In this document: in pieces, positions 7,570-16,680 of the stretch
Numbering within the stretch: the first letter of the stretch is position 1
How the letters are laid out: each line of letters opens with the position of its first letter
Assembly: GCA_934432885.1 (NCBI GenBank)
Contig: CAKRYY010000005.1
Coordinates: 1-64,000, forward strand
DNA: 64,000 nucleotides
Source of the DNA: an uncultured Lachnospiraceae bacterium
GTDB lineage: Bacteria > Bacillota > Clostridia > Lachnospirales > Lachnospiraceae
Reading direction: 5' to 3'
Notes under the pieces: generated by a model
The model's database searches: none
The model's input: the letters and a program-made list of their open reading frames with translations, nothing else
What the model was told of the DNA's origin: nothing
Position numbers and translations under genes: made by a program

Positions 7570-9813
7570 GTGGAAGCTGCGATTGAGATTAGAGGACTTT
7601 CTCAGAATAATCTGAAAAATATTTCGCTGAAACTGCCAAAAAATAAGATTATTGTATTTACAGGCGTATCTGGAAGTGGGAAATCCAGTATTGTTTTTGA
7701 TACGATTGCGGCGGAAAGCCAGAGACAGATGAATGAAACGTATTCGGCATGGGTACGCGGGCGGCTGCCGAAATATGAAAAACCGAGGGTAGAATATATT
7801 GACCATCTGAACCCATCCGTTATCGTGGATCAGAGCAGGCTGGGAGGAAACGCCCGTTCAACGGTCGGCACAATCAGTGAAATGTATTCTGCATTGAGGC
7901 TTTTGTTTTCTCGGATTGGAGAGCCGAAGGCAGGACCTGCATCTTATTTTTCTTTTAATGACCCAAATGGAATGTGTAAAACCTGTGCGGGTATCGGTAA
8001 GGTCATGGAGCTGGATGTGGAAAAGCTGATTGATCCGGACAAGTCTTTTGCAGAAGGAATGCTGCTCCTTCCGGCATTTGGTCCCGGTAAATATTACTGG
8101 CGGGTATATAACAGACCGGATTTATTCGACGTAAATAAAAAGTGGCGGGACTATACTGAAACCGAAAAAAATATCTTATTATACGGAAGCAGAACCGTGC
8201 GGGGCGAGCGGCTGGATGCAAAGTTTGAAGGAATAAAAAATCAATTTGAGCGTCTCTGCCTGATGAAGGGGGAACAGGAGCAGACGGATGCAACACTTCG
8301 CCGAATCAATACGTTCATGAAAGAGATAACCTGTCCGGATTGTCAGGGAAAGAGACTTCATCCAAAGACACTTGCCTGCCGTGTGCTTGGCTATAGTATT
8401 TATGAGATGTGTATGATGGAATTTACCAGGCTGCGAGAGGTGTTGGCACAAATAAGGGACCCACGAGGAGAAAGCATTGCACAGGCTTTAATCAAAACTT
8501 TGGATCGGATGATTGATATTGGACTGCCCTATCTTTTCCTGAATCGGGAAACCGCTACCTTGTCTGGCGGCGAAGCACAGCGGGTAAAGCTCGTCCGCTA
8601 TATGGGAAGCTCCCTCACAGGAATGATTTACATTTTTGACGAGCCGAGTACCGGTATGCACCCGCGTGATGTGCATCGTATGGTGCGGCTGCTGCGCAGT
8701 CTGCGTGACAGAGGCAATACTGTGCTTGTCGTAGAACATGATAAGGATATTATCCGCATTGCAGATGAAATTGTTGATGTGGGACCGCTTGCCGGGAAGG
8801 ATGGCGGTGAAATTCTGTTTCAGGGAAGCTATGAAGGATTGCTTCTTTGTGGGACGAGGACCGGAAACGCTATGAAGACAGTGATTCCGGTAAACGATAA
8901 ACCGAGAAAGCCAAAAGGCTTTCTGCCGATCCGGGATGCACAGCTTCACAATCTGAAGCATGTTGACGTTGATATTCCGCTTGGCATCATGACTGTGATT
9001 ACGGGAGTTGCAGGCAGCGGGAAATCGTCGTTGATTAGAGATGTGTTTGCCAAGCAGTATGCGGAGCAGACCGTTCTTGTGGATCAGAGCGGCATTACGG
9101 CGACGGGACGCTCTACAGCATGTACATTTCTGGGTTTCTTTGATGAAATTCGCACGCTTCTTGCGAAAGAAAATGAAATGGACAAGTCATGGTTTTCGTT
9201 TAACAGCAAGGGCGCCTGTCCTGATTGCAAAGGGCGCGGCATGATTACCACAGAGCTTGTATTTATGGAACCGGTAACGCGGGTCTGCGAGGCCTGCGAG
9301 GGAAAACGTTACAGTAAGGAGGTGCTTGGAAAGACCTACAAAGGAAAAAATATTGTAGAAATTCTGGAAATGAGCGTATCGGAAGCGAGAAGCTTCTTTG
9401 CGGATAACCGGAAAATTAAAAAGCATCTGGATGCGCTGATGGAGGTCGGTCTTTCCTATCTCTCTTTAGGACAGCCCCTTTCGACTTTATCTGGCGGTGA
9501 GCGGCAGCGAATCAAGCTGGCAAAGGAGCTTGGCAGAAAAGGAACAATCTTTGTGCTGGATGAGCCGACAACAGGACTGCATGCTTCTGACATTGAAAAA
9601 ATCATGCAGCTTCTTGGCGGCTTTGTAGACCGGGGCAATACGGTATTGGTAATTGAACATAATACCGACGTGATGAAGATGGCGGACTATATTATTGATG
9701 TGGGACCGGATGGTGGCAGCGGCGGTGGTGAAATTGTTTTTCAGGGAACGCCAGGTGAAATGCTTGAGAAAGCAGACACCATCACAGCGCGGTATTTGAG
9801 GAAAGACGCATAG
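7570..9813 (+). CDS. Short UvrA-like (UvrA2/DrrC type) ABC ATPase
   Basis: 747 residues against about 940 for housekeeping UvrA. Two ABC modules are present, each with Walker A (GVSGSGKSS; GVAGSGKSS) and signature (LSGGEAQR; LSGGERQR). The CxxC zinc elements remain (CKTCAG, CPDCQG, CPDCKG, CEACEG), but the segment after the first Walker A is short, as in class II UvrA lacking the UvrB-binding domain. Such proteins accompany drug exporters (DrrC for daunorubicin) and are thought to clear intercalators from DNA. GTG start 7570, 2 bp after the merR stop. Resistance to a DNA-binding drug is the inferred role. Confidence 0.85.
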   Translation: MEAAIEIRGLSQNNLKNISLKLPKNKIIVFTGVSGSGKSSIVFDTIAAESQRQMNETYSAWVRGRLPKYEKPRVEYIDHLNPSVIVDQSRLGGNARSTVGTISEMYSALRLLFSRIGEPKAGPASYFSFNDPNGMCKTCAGIGKVMELDVEKLIDPDKSFAEGMLLLPAFGPGKYYWRVYNRPDLFDVNKKWRDYTETEKNILLYGSRTVRGERLDAKFEGIKNQFERLCLMKGEQEQTDATLRRINTFMKEITCPDCQGKRLHPKTLACRVLGYSIYEMCMMEFTRLREVLAQIRDPRGESIAQALIKTLDRMIDIGLPYLFLNRETATLSGGEAQRVKLVRYMGSSLTGMIYIFDEPSTGMHPRDVHRMVRLLRSLRDRGNTVLVVEHDKDIIRIADEIVDVGPLAGKDGGEILFQGSYEGLLLCGTRTGNAMKTVIPVNDKPRKPKGFLPIRDAQLHNLKHVDVDIPLGIMTVITGVAGSGKSSLIRDVFAKQYAEQTVLVDQSGITATGRSTACTFLGFFDEIRTLLAKENEMDKSWFSFNSKGACPDCKGRGMITTELVFMEPVTRVCEACEGKRYSKEVLGKTYKGKNIVEILEMSVSEARSFFADNRKIKKHLDALMEVGLSYLSLGQPLSTLSGGERQRIKLAKELGRKGTIFVLDEPTTGLHASDIEKIMQLLGGFVDRGNTVLVIEHNTDVMKMADYIIDVGPDGGSGGGEIVFQGTPGEMLEKADTITARYLRKDA

Positions 9814-9832
9814 TTTTTTTCGCCCATTCCCC

Positions 9833-9861
9833 TTGAGGCAGATAAAGGCAAGTGTTATGAT
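9833..9861 (+). promoter_or_regulatory. Promoter of the hybrid histidine kinase
   Basis: -35 TTGAGG (9833-9838), 17-bp spacer, -10 TATGAT (9856-9861), about 80 bp upstream of the start codon. Confidence 0.6.
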
Positions 9862-9943
9862 GAAATTGAAAAAGTATCTGTATGGCGAGTGTGCAGCATA
9901 AGGCGCATATCGTGAATCGAAGATTCATGACAGGGGGATAAGA

Positions 9944-11788
9944 GTGTATAAATTACAGGTTGGCTGTCTGCTGATGACATTTTTCATTATGACAATCTAT
10001 TTCTGCGTCAGAAGAGTGAAAACGCGGTCGCATGTTGTCTATTCGATTCTTCTGGTGCTTTCCTGCATCTATTTTCTGCTGGATATGCTTACGGTCTATA
10101 CAGTCAATCACCTGCAGACTGTGCCGAAGGTCTGGAATGACGTTGCGCACAGGCTCTTTATCACCTCTCTGGTAGCGGTCATTTATCTGATTTTTGTTTA
10201 CATTATACTGATGATAGACGAGAGCAGGGCAGTGAGCTGGTGGTGGTGCCTGCCCTTAGTCATTTCAGCGCTTCTGGTCGGTGGTCTGCCGCTGCGCTAT
10301 CAGGTTACGCCACAGGGGAATTACTCCTGCGGGCCTGCTGCAAACATGGCGTATTTCAGTGTTGCATTGTATACAGGGCTGACCTTTTATTTTCTGGTGC
10401 GTGGTTATAAAAAGATTCCGCCGCAGAAACGCAGGATTGTCCTGCTTACGGTGCTATGCGAGGTCGGGATTACGCTTTATCAGGCGGTTGTACCGCTGTC
10501 GCTGATTTCCAGCATGGGGATTGCTCTGGTAAATTTAGGATTTTTTATGACGGTAGAAAGTCCGGATGTTCATCTGATTGAACGCTTGATCGAGGAAAAG
10601 AGGCGCGCAGATCTTGCAAATCAGGCAAAATCAAGGTTTCTGGCAAATATGTCGCATGAAATCAGGACGCCTATCAATGCCGTTATCGGCATGAATGAAA
10701 TGATTCTCAGAGAGAGCGGGGAGGAAACGATTACTTCCTATGCGGCGGATGTGCATTATGCCGCCAAATCCCTGCTTGGCATTATCAACGATATTCTGGA
10801 TTTTTCCAAAATTGAATCCGGTAAAATGGAGATTACGCCGGTAGAATATCCGCTTTCAGATACCATTATGGATTTATATAATCTGATTGCGCAGCGTGCG
10901 AAGGAAAAAGGTCTTTTCTTTGTGCTCAATGTTGACCCTGCGCTTTCATCTGTATTATATGGGGACAATGTCAGGATAAAGCAGGTAATTACAAACCTTT
11001 TGACAAATGCAGTAAAATATACCGAAAAGGGTAAGGTGGAATTTACGGTCAGCGGGAAAGCGCATGACGGTGTGCAGGAGCTTACGGTACGGGTAGCTGA
11101 TACCGGAATCGGTATCCGGAAAGAGGATAGGGAAAAGCTCTTTGCTGCATTTGAGCGGATTGAGGAAAAGAGAAATCATAATATAGAAGGAACCGGACTT
11201 GGCATGAGCATTACGCTTTCTTTGTTAAAGCTCATGGATTCGGAGCTTTTGGTTGAGAGCGAATATGGAAAGGGCTCCGCTTTTACCTTTACTGTGAAAC
11301 AAAAGATTATAAATCCGGCTCCGGTTGGCACCTTTGAGGAATGGGAACGGCGCCTGCCAAAGGAATTTTCGCCAGATGCCTGCTTTACAGCGCCGGATGC
11401 AAAGATTCTGATCGTGGATGATAACAGGATGAACCGGCGCGTCTTTACCGCTCTGCTGAAGCGGACGCAGGTACAGGTAACACAGGCGCAGAGTGGTATG
11501 GAGGCGCTTGATTTGACGCGGGAGCAGCGCTTTGATTTGATTTTTATGGACCATTTGATGCCGGATATGGATGGTATCGAAACGCTGCATCAAATTAGAA
11601 GAGAACGTAAAAATCTGTGTAAGGATGTACCGGTGGTAATCCTGACGGCAAATGCTGTCGTTGGTGCGAAAGAGGGTTATCTGGCAGAGGGCTTTGACGC
11701 ATATCTGGCAAAGCCCATCGAATCGGCGAAGTTGGAAACGTTAATCCGGGAATGTCTTCCTTCTAAGAAAATAAAAGCGGGCGCTTAA
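9944..11788 (+). CDS. Membrane hybrid sensor histidine kinase/response regulator
   Basis: 614 residues. The first about 200 contain six or seven hydrophobic helices without a recognised ligand domain. A HisKA domain follows with phospho-acceptor His238 (NMSHEIRTPINAV), then HATPase_c (N box NLLTNAVKY, G boxes DTGIGI and GTGLGM), then a receiver domain from about 482 with Asp536 (FMDHLMPDMDG), Thr in ILTANA and Lys in AKPI. There is no Hpt or output domain, so the phosphate must pass elsewhere or the receiver is self-regulatory. GTG start behind AGGGGG. It is monocistronic; its last 4 bp overlap the end of convergent ytaF. Confidence 0.88.
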   Translation: MYKLQVGCLLMTFFIMTIYFCVRRVKTRSHVVYSILLVLSCIYFLLDMLTVYTVNHLQTVPKVWNDVAHRLFITSLVAVIYLIFVYIILMIDESRAVSWWWCLPLVISALLVGGLPLRYQVTPQGNYSCGPAANMAYFSVALYTGLTFYFLVRGYKKIPPQKRRIVLLTVLCEVGITLYQAVVPLSLISSMGIALVNLGFFMTVESPDVHLIERLIEEKRRADLANQAKSRFLANMSHEIRTPINAVIGMNEMILRESGEETITSYAADVHYAAKSLLGIINDILDFSKIESGKMEITPVEYPLSDTIMDLYNLIAQRAKEKGLFFVLNVDPALSSVLYGDNVRIKQVITNLLTNAVKYTEKGKVEFTVSGKAHDGVQELTVRVADTGIGIRKEDREKLFAAFERIEEKRNHNIEGTGLGMSITLSLLKLMDSELLVESEYGKGSAFTFTVKQKIINPAPVGTFEEWERRLPKEFSPDACFTAPDAKILIVDDNRMNRRVFTALLKRTQVQVTQAQSGMEALDLTREQRFDLIFMDHLMPDMDGIETLHQIRRERKNLCKDVPVVILTANAVVGAKEGYLAEGFDAYLAKPIESAKLETLIRECLPSKKIKAGA

Positions 11789-12339
11789 TAAAATAAAGCA
11801 AGCACTCCAAGCAGCATCAGCATGCCGCCGGAGAGCGTGTCGGCGTAGCGCTTGGAGATGCGAAGCAGAGAAATATTTCCCAAGCGGTTGCCTGCAAATA
11901 AAAATAATACGGCGGTAATAAAGGTTATGGCTGCCGCAGGCAGCAGGGCAAAGCCCAGAATACTTGCGCCGATGCCGATGCCCATATTGTTGGCAGAGAG
12001 AGCTGCGCCAAGCAGCAGCGTTTCCTTGGGCGAGAGCGTTTTTTGCAGCTCTTCAGCATGCAAGTCATTTTTTGGAAAAAACAGGGATTTTGCGATATAA
12101 AAACCACCCAGCAGCAGGAGGATACCGCTGCCGAGATAATCGCCGAGCGCCGCAGGCAGCAGGGAAAGCATCTTGCGCCCCAAAAACAGGGAGAGAAGCG
12201 TTCCCAGCAGAGAAATAAAGCTGATGGCGAGGTTTTGCAGCAATGGAATGTGTATCTGGCGGATGCCGTAGGAAACTCCGACCAAAAAGGCGTCGATGTT
12301 GACGGAAAAGGCAAACATAAGGCAAGAGAGAAAAAACAT
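11785..12339 (-). CDS. ytaF: Sporulation membrane protein YtaF (MntP-like)
   Basis: 184 residues and six transmembrane helices. The sequence FLSCLMFAFSVNIDAFLVGVSYGIR with its intramembrane Asp, and the repeat SANNMGIGIGASI, match YtaF, a relative of the manganese exporter MntP that is conserved in endospore formers. The open frame starts at 12369, but ATG 12339 has AGGAG six bases upstream and gives the normal N-terminus. Its 3' end overlaps the histidine kinase stop by 4 bp. Confidence 0.88.
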   Translation of the reverse strand: MFFLSCLMFAFSVNIDAFLVGVSYGIRQIHIPLLQNLAISFISLLGTLLSLFLGRKMLSLLPAALGDYLGSGILLLLGGFYIAKSLFFPKNDLHAEELQKTLSPKETLLLGAALSANNMGIGIGASILGFALLPAAAITFITAVLFLFAGNRLGNISLLRISKRYADTLSGGMLMLLGVLALFY

Positions 12340-12427
12340 AGGCGGCTCCTGAAAATCACTTTTTGTCATTTTATTTAATATGATATTCAGAAAAGAGCGC
12401 CGGGGTTCGACAAAAAAATGCAGATAT

Positions 12428-12468
12428 GTAAAAAGGCTCTGACATTACTGTCAAAGCCTCTTTTTGTA
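12428..12468 (-). terminator. Terminator downstream of pyrG
   Basis: Read on the minus strand, AAAGAGGCTTTGACA-GTAA-TGTCAGAGCCTTTTT forms a strong hairpin with a T-run just after the pyrG stop. Confidence 0.85.
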
Positions 12469-12493
12469 AGCAAACTCTTTTTTATTTTCAAAC

Positions 12494-14104
12494 TTAGCCA
12501 TTAGCCTTTTTCACAAGCGCTGCCTCTACAAAGCCCTTGAACAGCGGATGCGGGCGGTTGGGTCTGGATTTCAGCTCAGGGTGCGCCTGCGTTGCCACAA
12601 AGAACGGATGCTGCGGCAGTTCGCACATTTCCACGATACGTCCATCAGGAGAAAAACCGGAAAGCATCATGCCATGCTCAGTCAGGACGTTGCGGTAATC
12701 ATTGTTAACCTCATAACGATGACGGTGTCTTTCGTGAATGGTTTCTTCCCCGTAAAGGGCATAAGCCTTTGAAGCTTTGTCCAGTACGCAGGGATAGGAG
12801 CCAAGACGAAGGGTGCCGCCAATGTCCTCTACATCATTCTGGTCAGGCATCAAAGCGATGACCGGATGCGTTGTGGACGGGTCTAATTCAATACTGTGTG
12901 CATCTGCAAAGCCAACGACATTCCGTGCATATTCTACAATCGAAAGCTGCATGCCGAGGCAGAGTCCCAGATAAGGAACCTTATGCTCTCTTGCGTAGGT
13001 AATTGCCTTAATCATGCCTTCGATACCCCGGTCGCCAAAGCCGCCCGGTACGAGGATGCCGTCTGCATCTGCAAGCAGAGAATCAACATTTTCATCGGTA
13101 ACGGTCTCTGAGTCAATCCACTTGATGTTGACAGTGGCGCGCTGAGAGATACCGCCGTGCTTTAAGGCTTCGACAACGCTGATATAAGCGTCATGAAGCT
13201 GGGTATATTTTCCAACAAGAGCAATCGTAACCTCCTGCGTAGGAGAGCGGAGCGCATCCACCATTTCTTCCCAGTCCTTAAGATTGGGCTCAGGACAGTC
13301 AAGCTGCAGACAGTCACAGGCAACCTGTGCCAGATGCTCCTTTTCCATTGCAAGGGGCGCTTCATATAAATATTCTACATCGAGGTTTTGTAATACGCGG
13401 TTATTGGGAACATTACAGAAGAGGGCAATTTTATCCTTAAGACCCTGTCCCAGCGGATATTCGCTTCTGCATACGATAATGTCGGGCTGGATACCCATTC
13501 CCTGCAATTCCTTAACGCTTGCCTGCGTCGGCTTCGTTTTCATTTCCTGGGAAGCCCGCAGATAAGGAATCAGCGTTACATGGATGAGGATGGCGTTTTC
13601 CCTGCCGACCTCATGCTGGAACTGACGAATGGATTCAAGGAACGGCTGGCTTTCGATATCACCGACCGTACCGCCGACCTCTATGATGGCGATGCGCGTT
13701 TCCTTGTCCGTAAAATTACGGTAGAAACGGCTCTTGATTTCATTTGTAATATGAGGAATAACCTGAACGGTGCCGCCGCCATAATCGCCCCGGCGTTCCT
13801 TTTGCAGAACAGACCAGTAAACCTTACCGGTCGTTACATTGGAATTTTTGTCGAGACTTTCGTCGATAAAACGTTCATAATGTCCCAAATCCAGATCGGT
13901 TTCCGCACCGTCATCGGTTACGAATACTTCACCGTGCTGAATCGGGTTCATGGTACCCGGATCGATGTTGATATAGGGATCAAATTTCTGCATCGTTACT
14001 TTGTAACCACGAGCTTTTAGCAGTCTTCCGAGAGAAGCGGCAGTAATGCCTTTTCCCAGACCGGATACGACGCCGCCGGTTACGAACACGTATTTTACTG
14101 GCAT
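12494..14104 (-). CDS. pyrG: CTP synthase
   Basis: 536 residues. It catalyses the ATP- and glutamine-dependent conversion of UTP to CTP, the last step of de novo pyrimidine nucleotide synthesis. The synthase domain starts with [17 protein letters not shown] (P-loop); the glutaminase domain has the nucleophile elbow LGLCLGMQ and the C-terminal HPEL. The open frame extends to 14140, but ATG 14104 is preceded by GAGGAGG and yields the standard [11 protein letters not shown] start. No GGGC-type start-site signal for CTP-sensing reiterative transcription was seen in the upstream sequence. It is divergent from ftsH. Confidence 0.97.
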   Translation of the reverse strand: MPVKYVFVTGGVVSGLGKGITAASLGRLLKARGYKVTMQKFDPYINIDPGTMNPIQHGEVFVTDDGAETDLDLGHYERFIDESLDKNSNVTTGKVYWSVLQKERRGDYGGGTVQVIPHITNEIKSRFYRNFTDKETRIAIIEVGGTVGDIESQPFLESIRQFQHEVGRENAILIHVTLIPYLRASQEMKTKPTQASVKELQGMGIQPDIIVCRSEYPLGQGLKDKIALFCNVPNNRVLQNLDVEYLYEAPLAMEKEHLAQVACDCLQLDCPEPNLKDWEEMVDALRSPTQEVTIALVGKYTQLHDAYISVVEALKHGGISQRATVNIKWIDSETVTDENVDSLLADADGILVPGGFGDRGIEGMIKAITYAREHKVPYLGLCLGMQLSIVEYARNVVGFADAHSIELDPSTTHPVIALMPDQNDVEDIGGTLRLGSYPCVLDKASKAYALYGEETIHERHRHRYEVNNDYRNVLTEHGMMLSGFSPDGRIVEMCELPQHPFFVATQAHPELKSRPNRPHPLFKGFVEAALVKKANG

Positions 14105-14232
14105 TGTGATTTCCTCCTCAATATTTATAGATTGTATCACGGGCAGGGAGAAAAAACTACTCTTTATGATAAAAAATTTACAAATGTTTTAGGACTTTCC
14201 TTATTTTTAATCATTTTTTCATTTTATGGAAC

Positions 14233-14261
14233 TTGATTTATGAAAACACTGTCTCTATAAT
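14233..14261 (+). promoter_or_regulatory. Promoter of ftsH
   Basis: -35 TTGATT (14233-14238), 17-bp spacer, -10 TATAAT (14256-14261). It sits 65 bp upstream of the ftsH start. Confidence 0.75.
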
Positions 14262-14325
14262 AAAAACAACAGTCTTTCGGAGAAATTGCCAAAATACGGC
14301 GGGAGCGGAAGGACGGGAGGAAACA

Positions 14326-16578
14326 ATGGATAACGGAAATTTAAACCAATACGGAAATGGTGGAAATAATGGAAGCGGCGGAAACGGCGGCAGAGGAAAT
14401 GGCGGCGGCAGAAACGGCGGTCAGGGGGATCAGAATCCAAGACGGCAGAGTCTTTTGCTTTTGCTGGTAGCCGCACTTGTGACGCTTCTTTGCATGAGCT
14501 ATTTTATGAAAATCATGAACAGTGCGACCAACCGTGAAATTCCATACAATGAATTTATCAGTATGGTAGAAGCGGGACAGGTGGAGAGCGTAGAAATAGG
14601 CACAGACCAGCTGACGATTCTGCCAAAGCAGCCGGAAGAGAAAAAGGGTCTGTTATATCAGACTCCGACAGTGACCTATTATACCGGAAAGGTAGAATCG
14701 GATGACAGCCTGACGCAGCGTCTGCTGGCGGCAAATGTGGAGATTGTGGGAGACATTCCAGACAATTCCAGCTTTCTTTTATCGATTCTGCTGACTTATG
14801 TGCTGCCGATTGCGCTGTGCTGGATTCTGTTAAGCTTTTTATTCAGAAAAATGTCCGGCGGCGGTGGACCTATGGGTGTTGGCAAGAGCAATGCCAAGGT
14901 ATATGTCCAGAAGGAAACCGGCGTGACCTTTAAGGATGTTGCGGGAGAGGATGAAGCAAAGGAATCCCTTCAGGAGGTCGTTGATTTTCTGCACAATCCC
15001 GGACGCTATGTCAAAATCGGTGCGAGACTGCCCAAGGGTGCGCTTCTGGTAGGACCGCCTGGTACAGGTAAGACGCTTTTGGCAAAGGCAGTGGCAGGAG
15101 AAGCGCATGTGCCGTTTTTCTCTCTGACCGGTTCGGATTTTATAGAATTATATGTCGGCGTGGGTGCTTCCCGTGTCCGCGACTTATTTAAGGAAGCAAA
15201 TAAAAATGCGCCCTGCATTATCTTTATCGATGAAATTGATGCGATTGGACGCAGCCGTGATTCCAAATACGGAGGCGGCAATGAGGAACGTGAGCAGACA
15301 TTGAACCAGCTCCTTTCTGAAATGGATGGCTTTGATTCCTCTAAGGGTATTCTGATTCTGGGAGCGACGAACAGACCGGAGATTCTGGACAAGGCGCTGC
15401 TGCGTCCGGGACGGTTTGACAGACGGATTATCGTAGACAAGCCGGATTTAAAGGGACGTGTGGAAATCCTGAAGGTACATGCAAAGGATGTCCTGATGGA
15501 TGAAACGGTAGACCTTGATGCGATTGCGCTCGCAACGAGCGGCGCAGTAGGCTCTGACCTTGCCAATATGATAAATGAAGCGGCAATCAACGCGGTTAAG
15601 GAAGGCAGAGAATATGTCTGCCAGAAGGATCTGTTCAATGCGGTTGAGGTCGTTTTGGTCGGAAAAGAGAAAAAAGACCGTATTATGAGCAAGGAGGAGC
15701 GTAAGATTGTCTCCTATCATGAGGTGGGTCATGCTCTTATCAGTGCGCTTCAGAAAAATTCCGAGCCTGTGCAGAAGATTACGATTGTTCCCAGAACAAT
15801 GGGAGCCCTTGGCTATGTGATGCACGTGCCGGAGGAAGAAAAATATCTGAATACGCAGGCAGAGTTGCAGGATATGATTGTCGGACTGCTTGGCGGCAGG
15901 GCGGCGGAGGAAATCGTCTTTGATACGGTTACGACTGGTGCATCGAATGATATTGAGAAGGCTACAAGCATTGCCCGCAGCATGGTAACGCAGTACGGCA
16001 TGAGCAAAAAGTTTGGTCTGATTGGGCTGGAATCTGTAGAAAGCCGTTATCTGGACGGCAGAACAGTGATGAACTGCGCTGATGTGACAGCGGCGGATGT
16101 AGACGCTGAGGTCATGAAGATTTTGAAGGACAGCTATAAGGAAGCGAAGCGTCTGTTAAAGGAAAACCGTAAGGTTATGGATAAGCTTGCAGAGTTCCTG
16201 ATTCAGAAGGAGACGATTACCGGAAAAGAGTTCATGAAGATTTACCGGGAAATCAAGGGGATTCCGGAGCCGGAAGAAAAAAAAGACGAAAGCGGAAAAG
16301 CGATAGAGACAAAGGAACAGCAGGAAAAGAAAATCGATTTTCCGCAGAACGAAAAAAAGGAAAGCGAAAAGGATAATTCCGAAGCGCTTGAGGATATAAC
16401 ACTGGAGGGCGGGGAGCCTGAAACTGAAGCTGAAAATCAGGAAAAGGAAGAGCGCAAAGAAGCCCAGCAGCCTGAGCCGGAAGCTGCACTGGCATCAGAA
16501 ACTGCGCCGACATCAGAAGCTGCACCAGCACCAGAAGCAGCGCCGACACCGGAAGCGCTGGAAGATACTGAAGAATAA
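14326..16578 (+). CDS. ftsH: ATP-dependent zinc metalloprotease FtsH
   Basis: 750 residues. This membrane AAA+ protease degrades misfolded membrane proteins and unstable regulators. TM1 lies at about 43-62 and TM2 at about 150-170, followed by the AAA module (GPPGTGKT, IIFIDEIDAIG, SRH region) and the peptidase with HEVGH at residues 465-469. Two ends are unusual: residues 1-42 are a Gly/Asn-rich cytoplasmic tail, and the last about 110 residues form an acidic tail ending in repeats of Glu-Ala-Pro-Thr. Start ATG 14326 follows GGGAGG; the open frame upstream (14233) spans the promoter and is not coding. Confidence 0.96.
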   Translation: MDNGNLNQYGNGGNNGSGGNGGRGNGGGRNGGQGDQNPRRQSLLLLLVAALVTLLCMSYFMKIMNSATNREIPYNEFISMVEAGQVESVEIGTDQLTILPKQPEEKKGLLYQTPTVTYYTGKVESDDSLTQRLLAANVEIVGDIPDNSSFLLSILLTYVLPIALCWILLSFLFRKMSGGGGPMGVGKSNAKVYVQKETGVTFKDVAGEDEAKESLQEVVDFLHNPGRYVKIGARLPKGALLVGPPGTGKTLLAKAVAGEAHVPFFSLTGSDFIELYVGVGASRVRDLFKEANKNAPCIIFIDEIDAIGRSRDSKYGGGNEEREQTLNQLLSEMDGFDSSKGILILGATNRPEILDKALLRPGRFDRRIIVDKPDLKGRVEILKVHAKDVLMDETVDLDAIALATSGAVGSDLANMINEAAINAVKEGREYVCQKDLFNAVEVVLVGKEKKDRIMSKEERKIVSYHEVGHALISALQKNSEPVQKITIVPRTMGALGYVMHVPEEEKYLNTQAELQDMIVGLLGGRAAEEIVFDTVTTGASNDIEKATSIARSMVTQYGMSKKFGLIGLESVESRYLDGRTVMNCADVTAADVDAEVMKILKDSYKEAKRLLKENRKVMDKLAEFLIQKETITGKEFMKIYREIKGIPEPEEKKDESGKAIETKEQQEKKIDFPQNEKKESEKDNSEALEDITLEGGEPETEAENQEKEERKEAQQPEPEAALASETAPTSEAAPAPEAAPTPEALEDTEE

Positions 16579-16603
16579 GAAGAAATTTCCCATTGCATAA
16601 AAG

Positions 16604-16642
16604 CAAACTGCTGCATCGCATTGCCCCTGCAGCAGTTTTCAT
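16604..16642 (+). terminator. Terminator between ftsH and uvrC
   Basis: AAACTGCTGCA and TGCAGCAGTTTTC form an 11-bp stem followed by a short T-rich stretch. It ends about 40 bp before uvrC. Confidence 0.65.
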
Positions 16643-16680
16643 TATGCAGCAGAAAATACGAAAGGATGGAGAAAAGAGCG

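Noticed and set aside
13580..14020. Long plus-strand ORF opposite pyrG
   Set aside because: It mirrors the conserved CTP synthase frame and has no homology or ribosome site.
14104..14326. CTP-sensing leader in front of pyrG
   Set aside because: No GGGC-type initially transcribed sequence or leader terminator was seen in the minus-strand leader.
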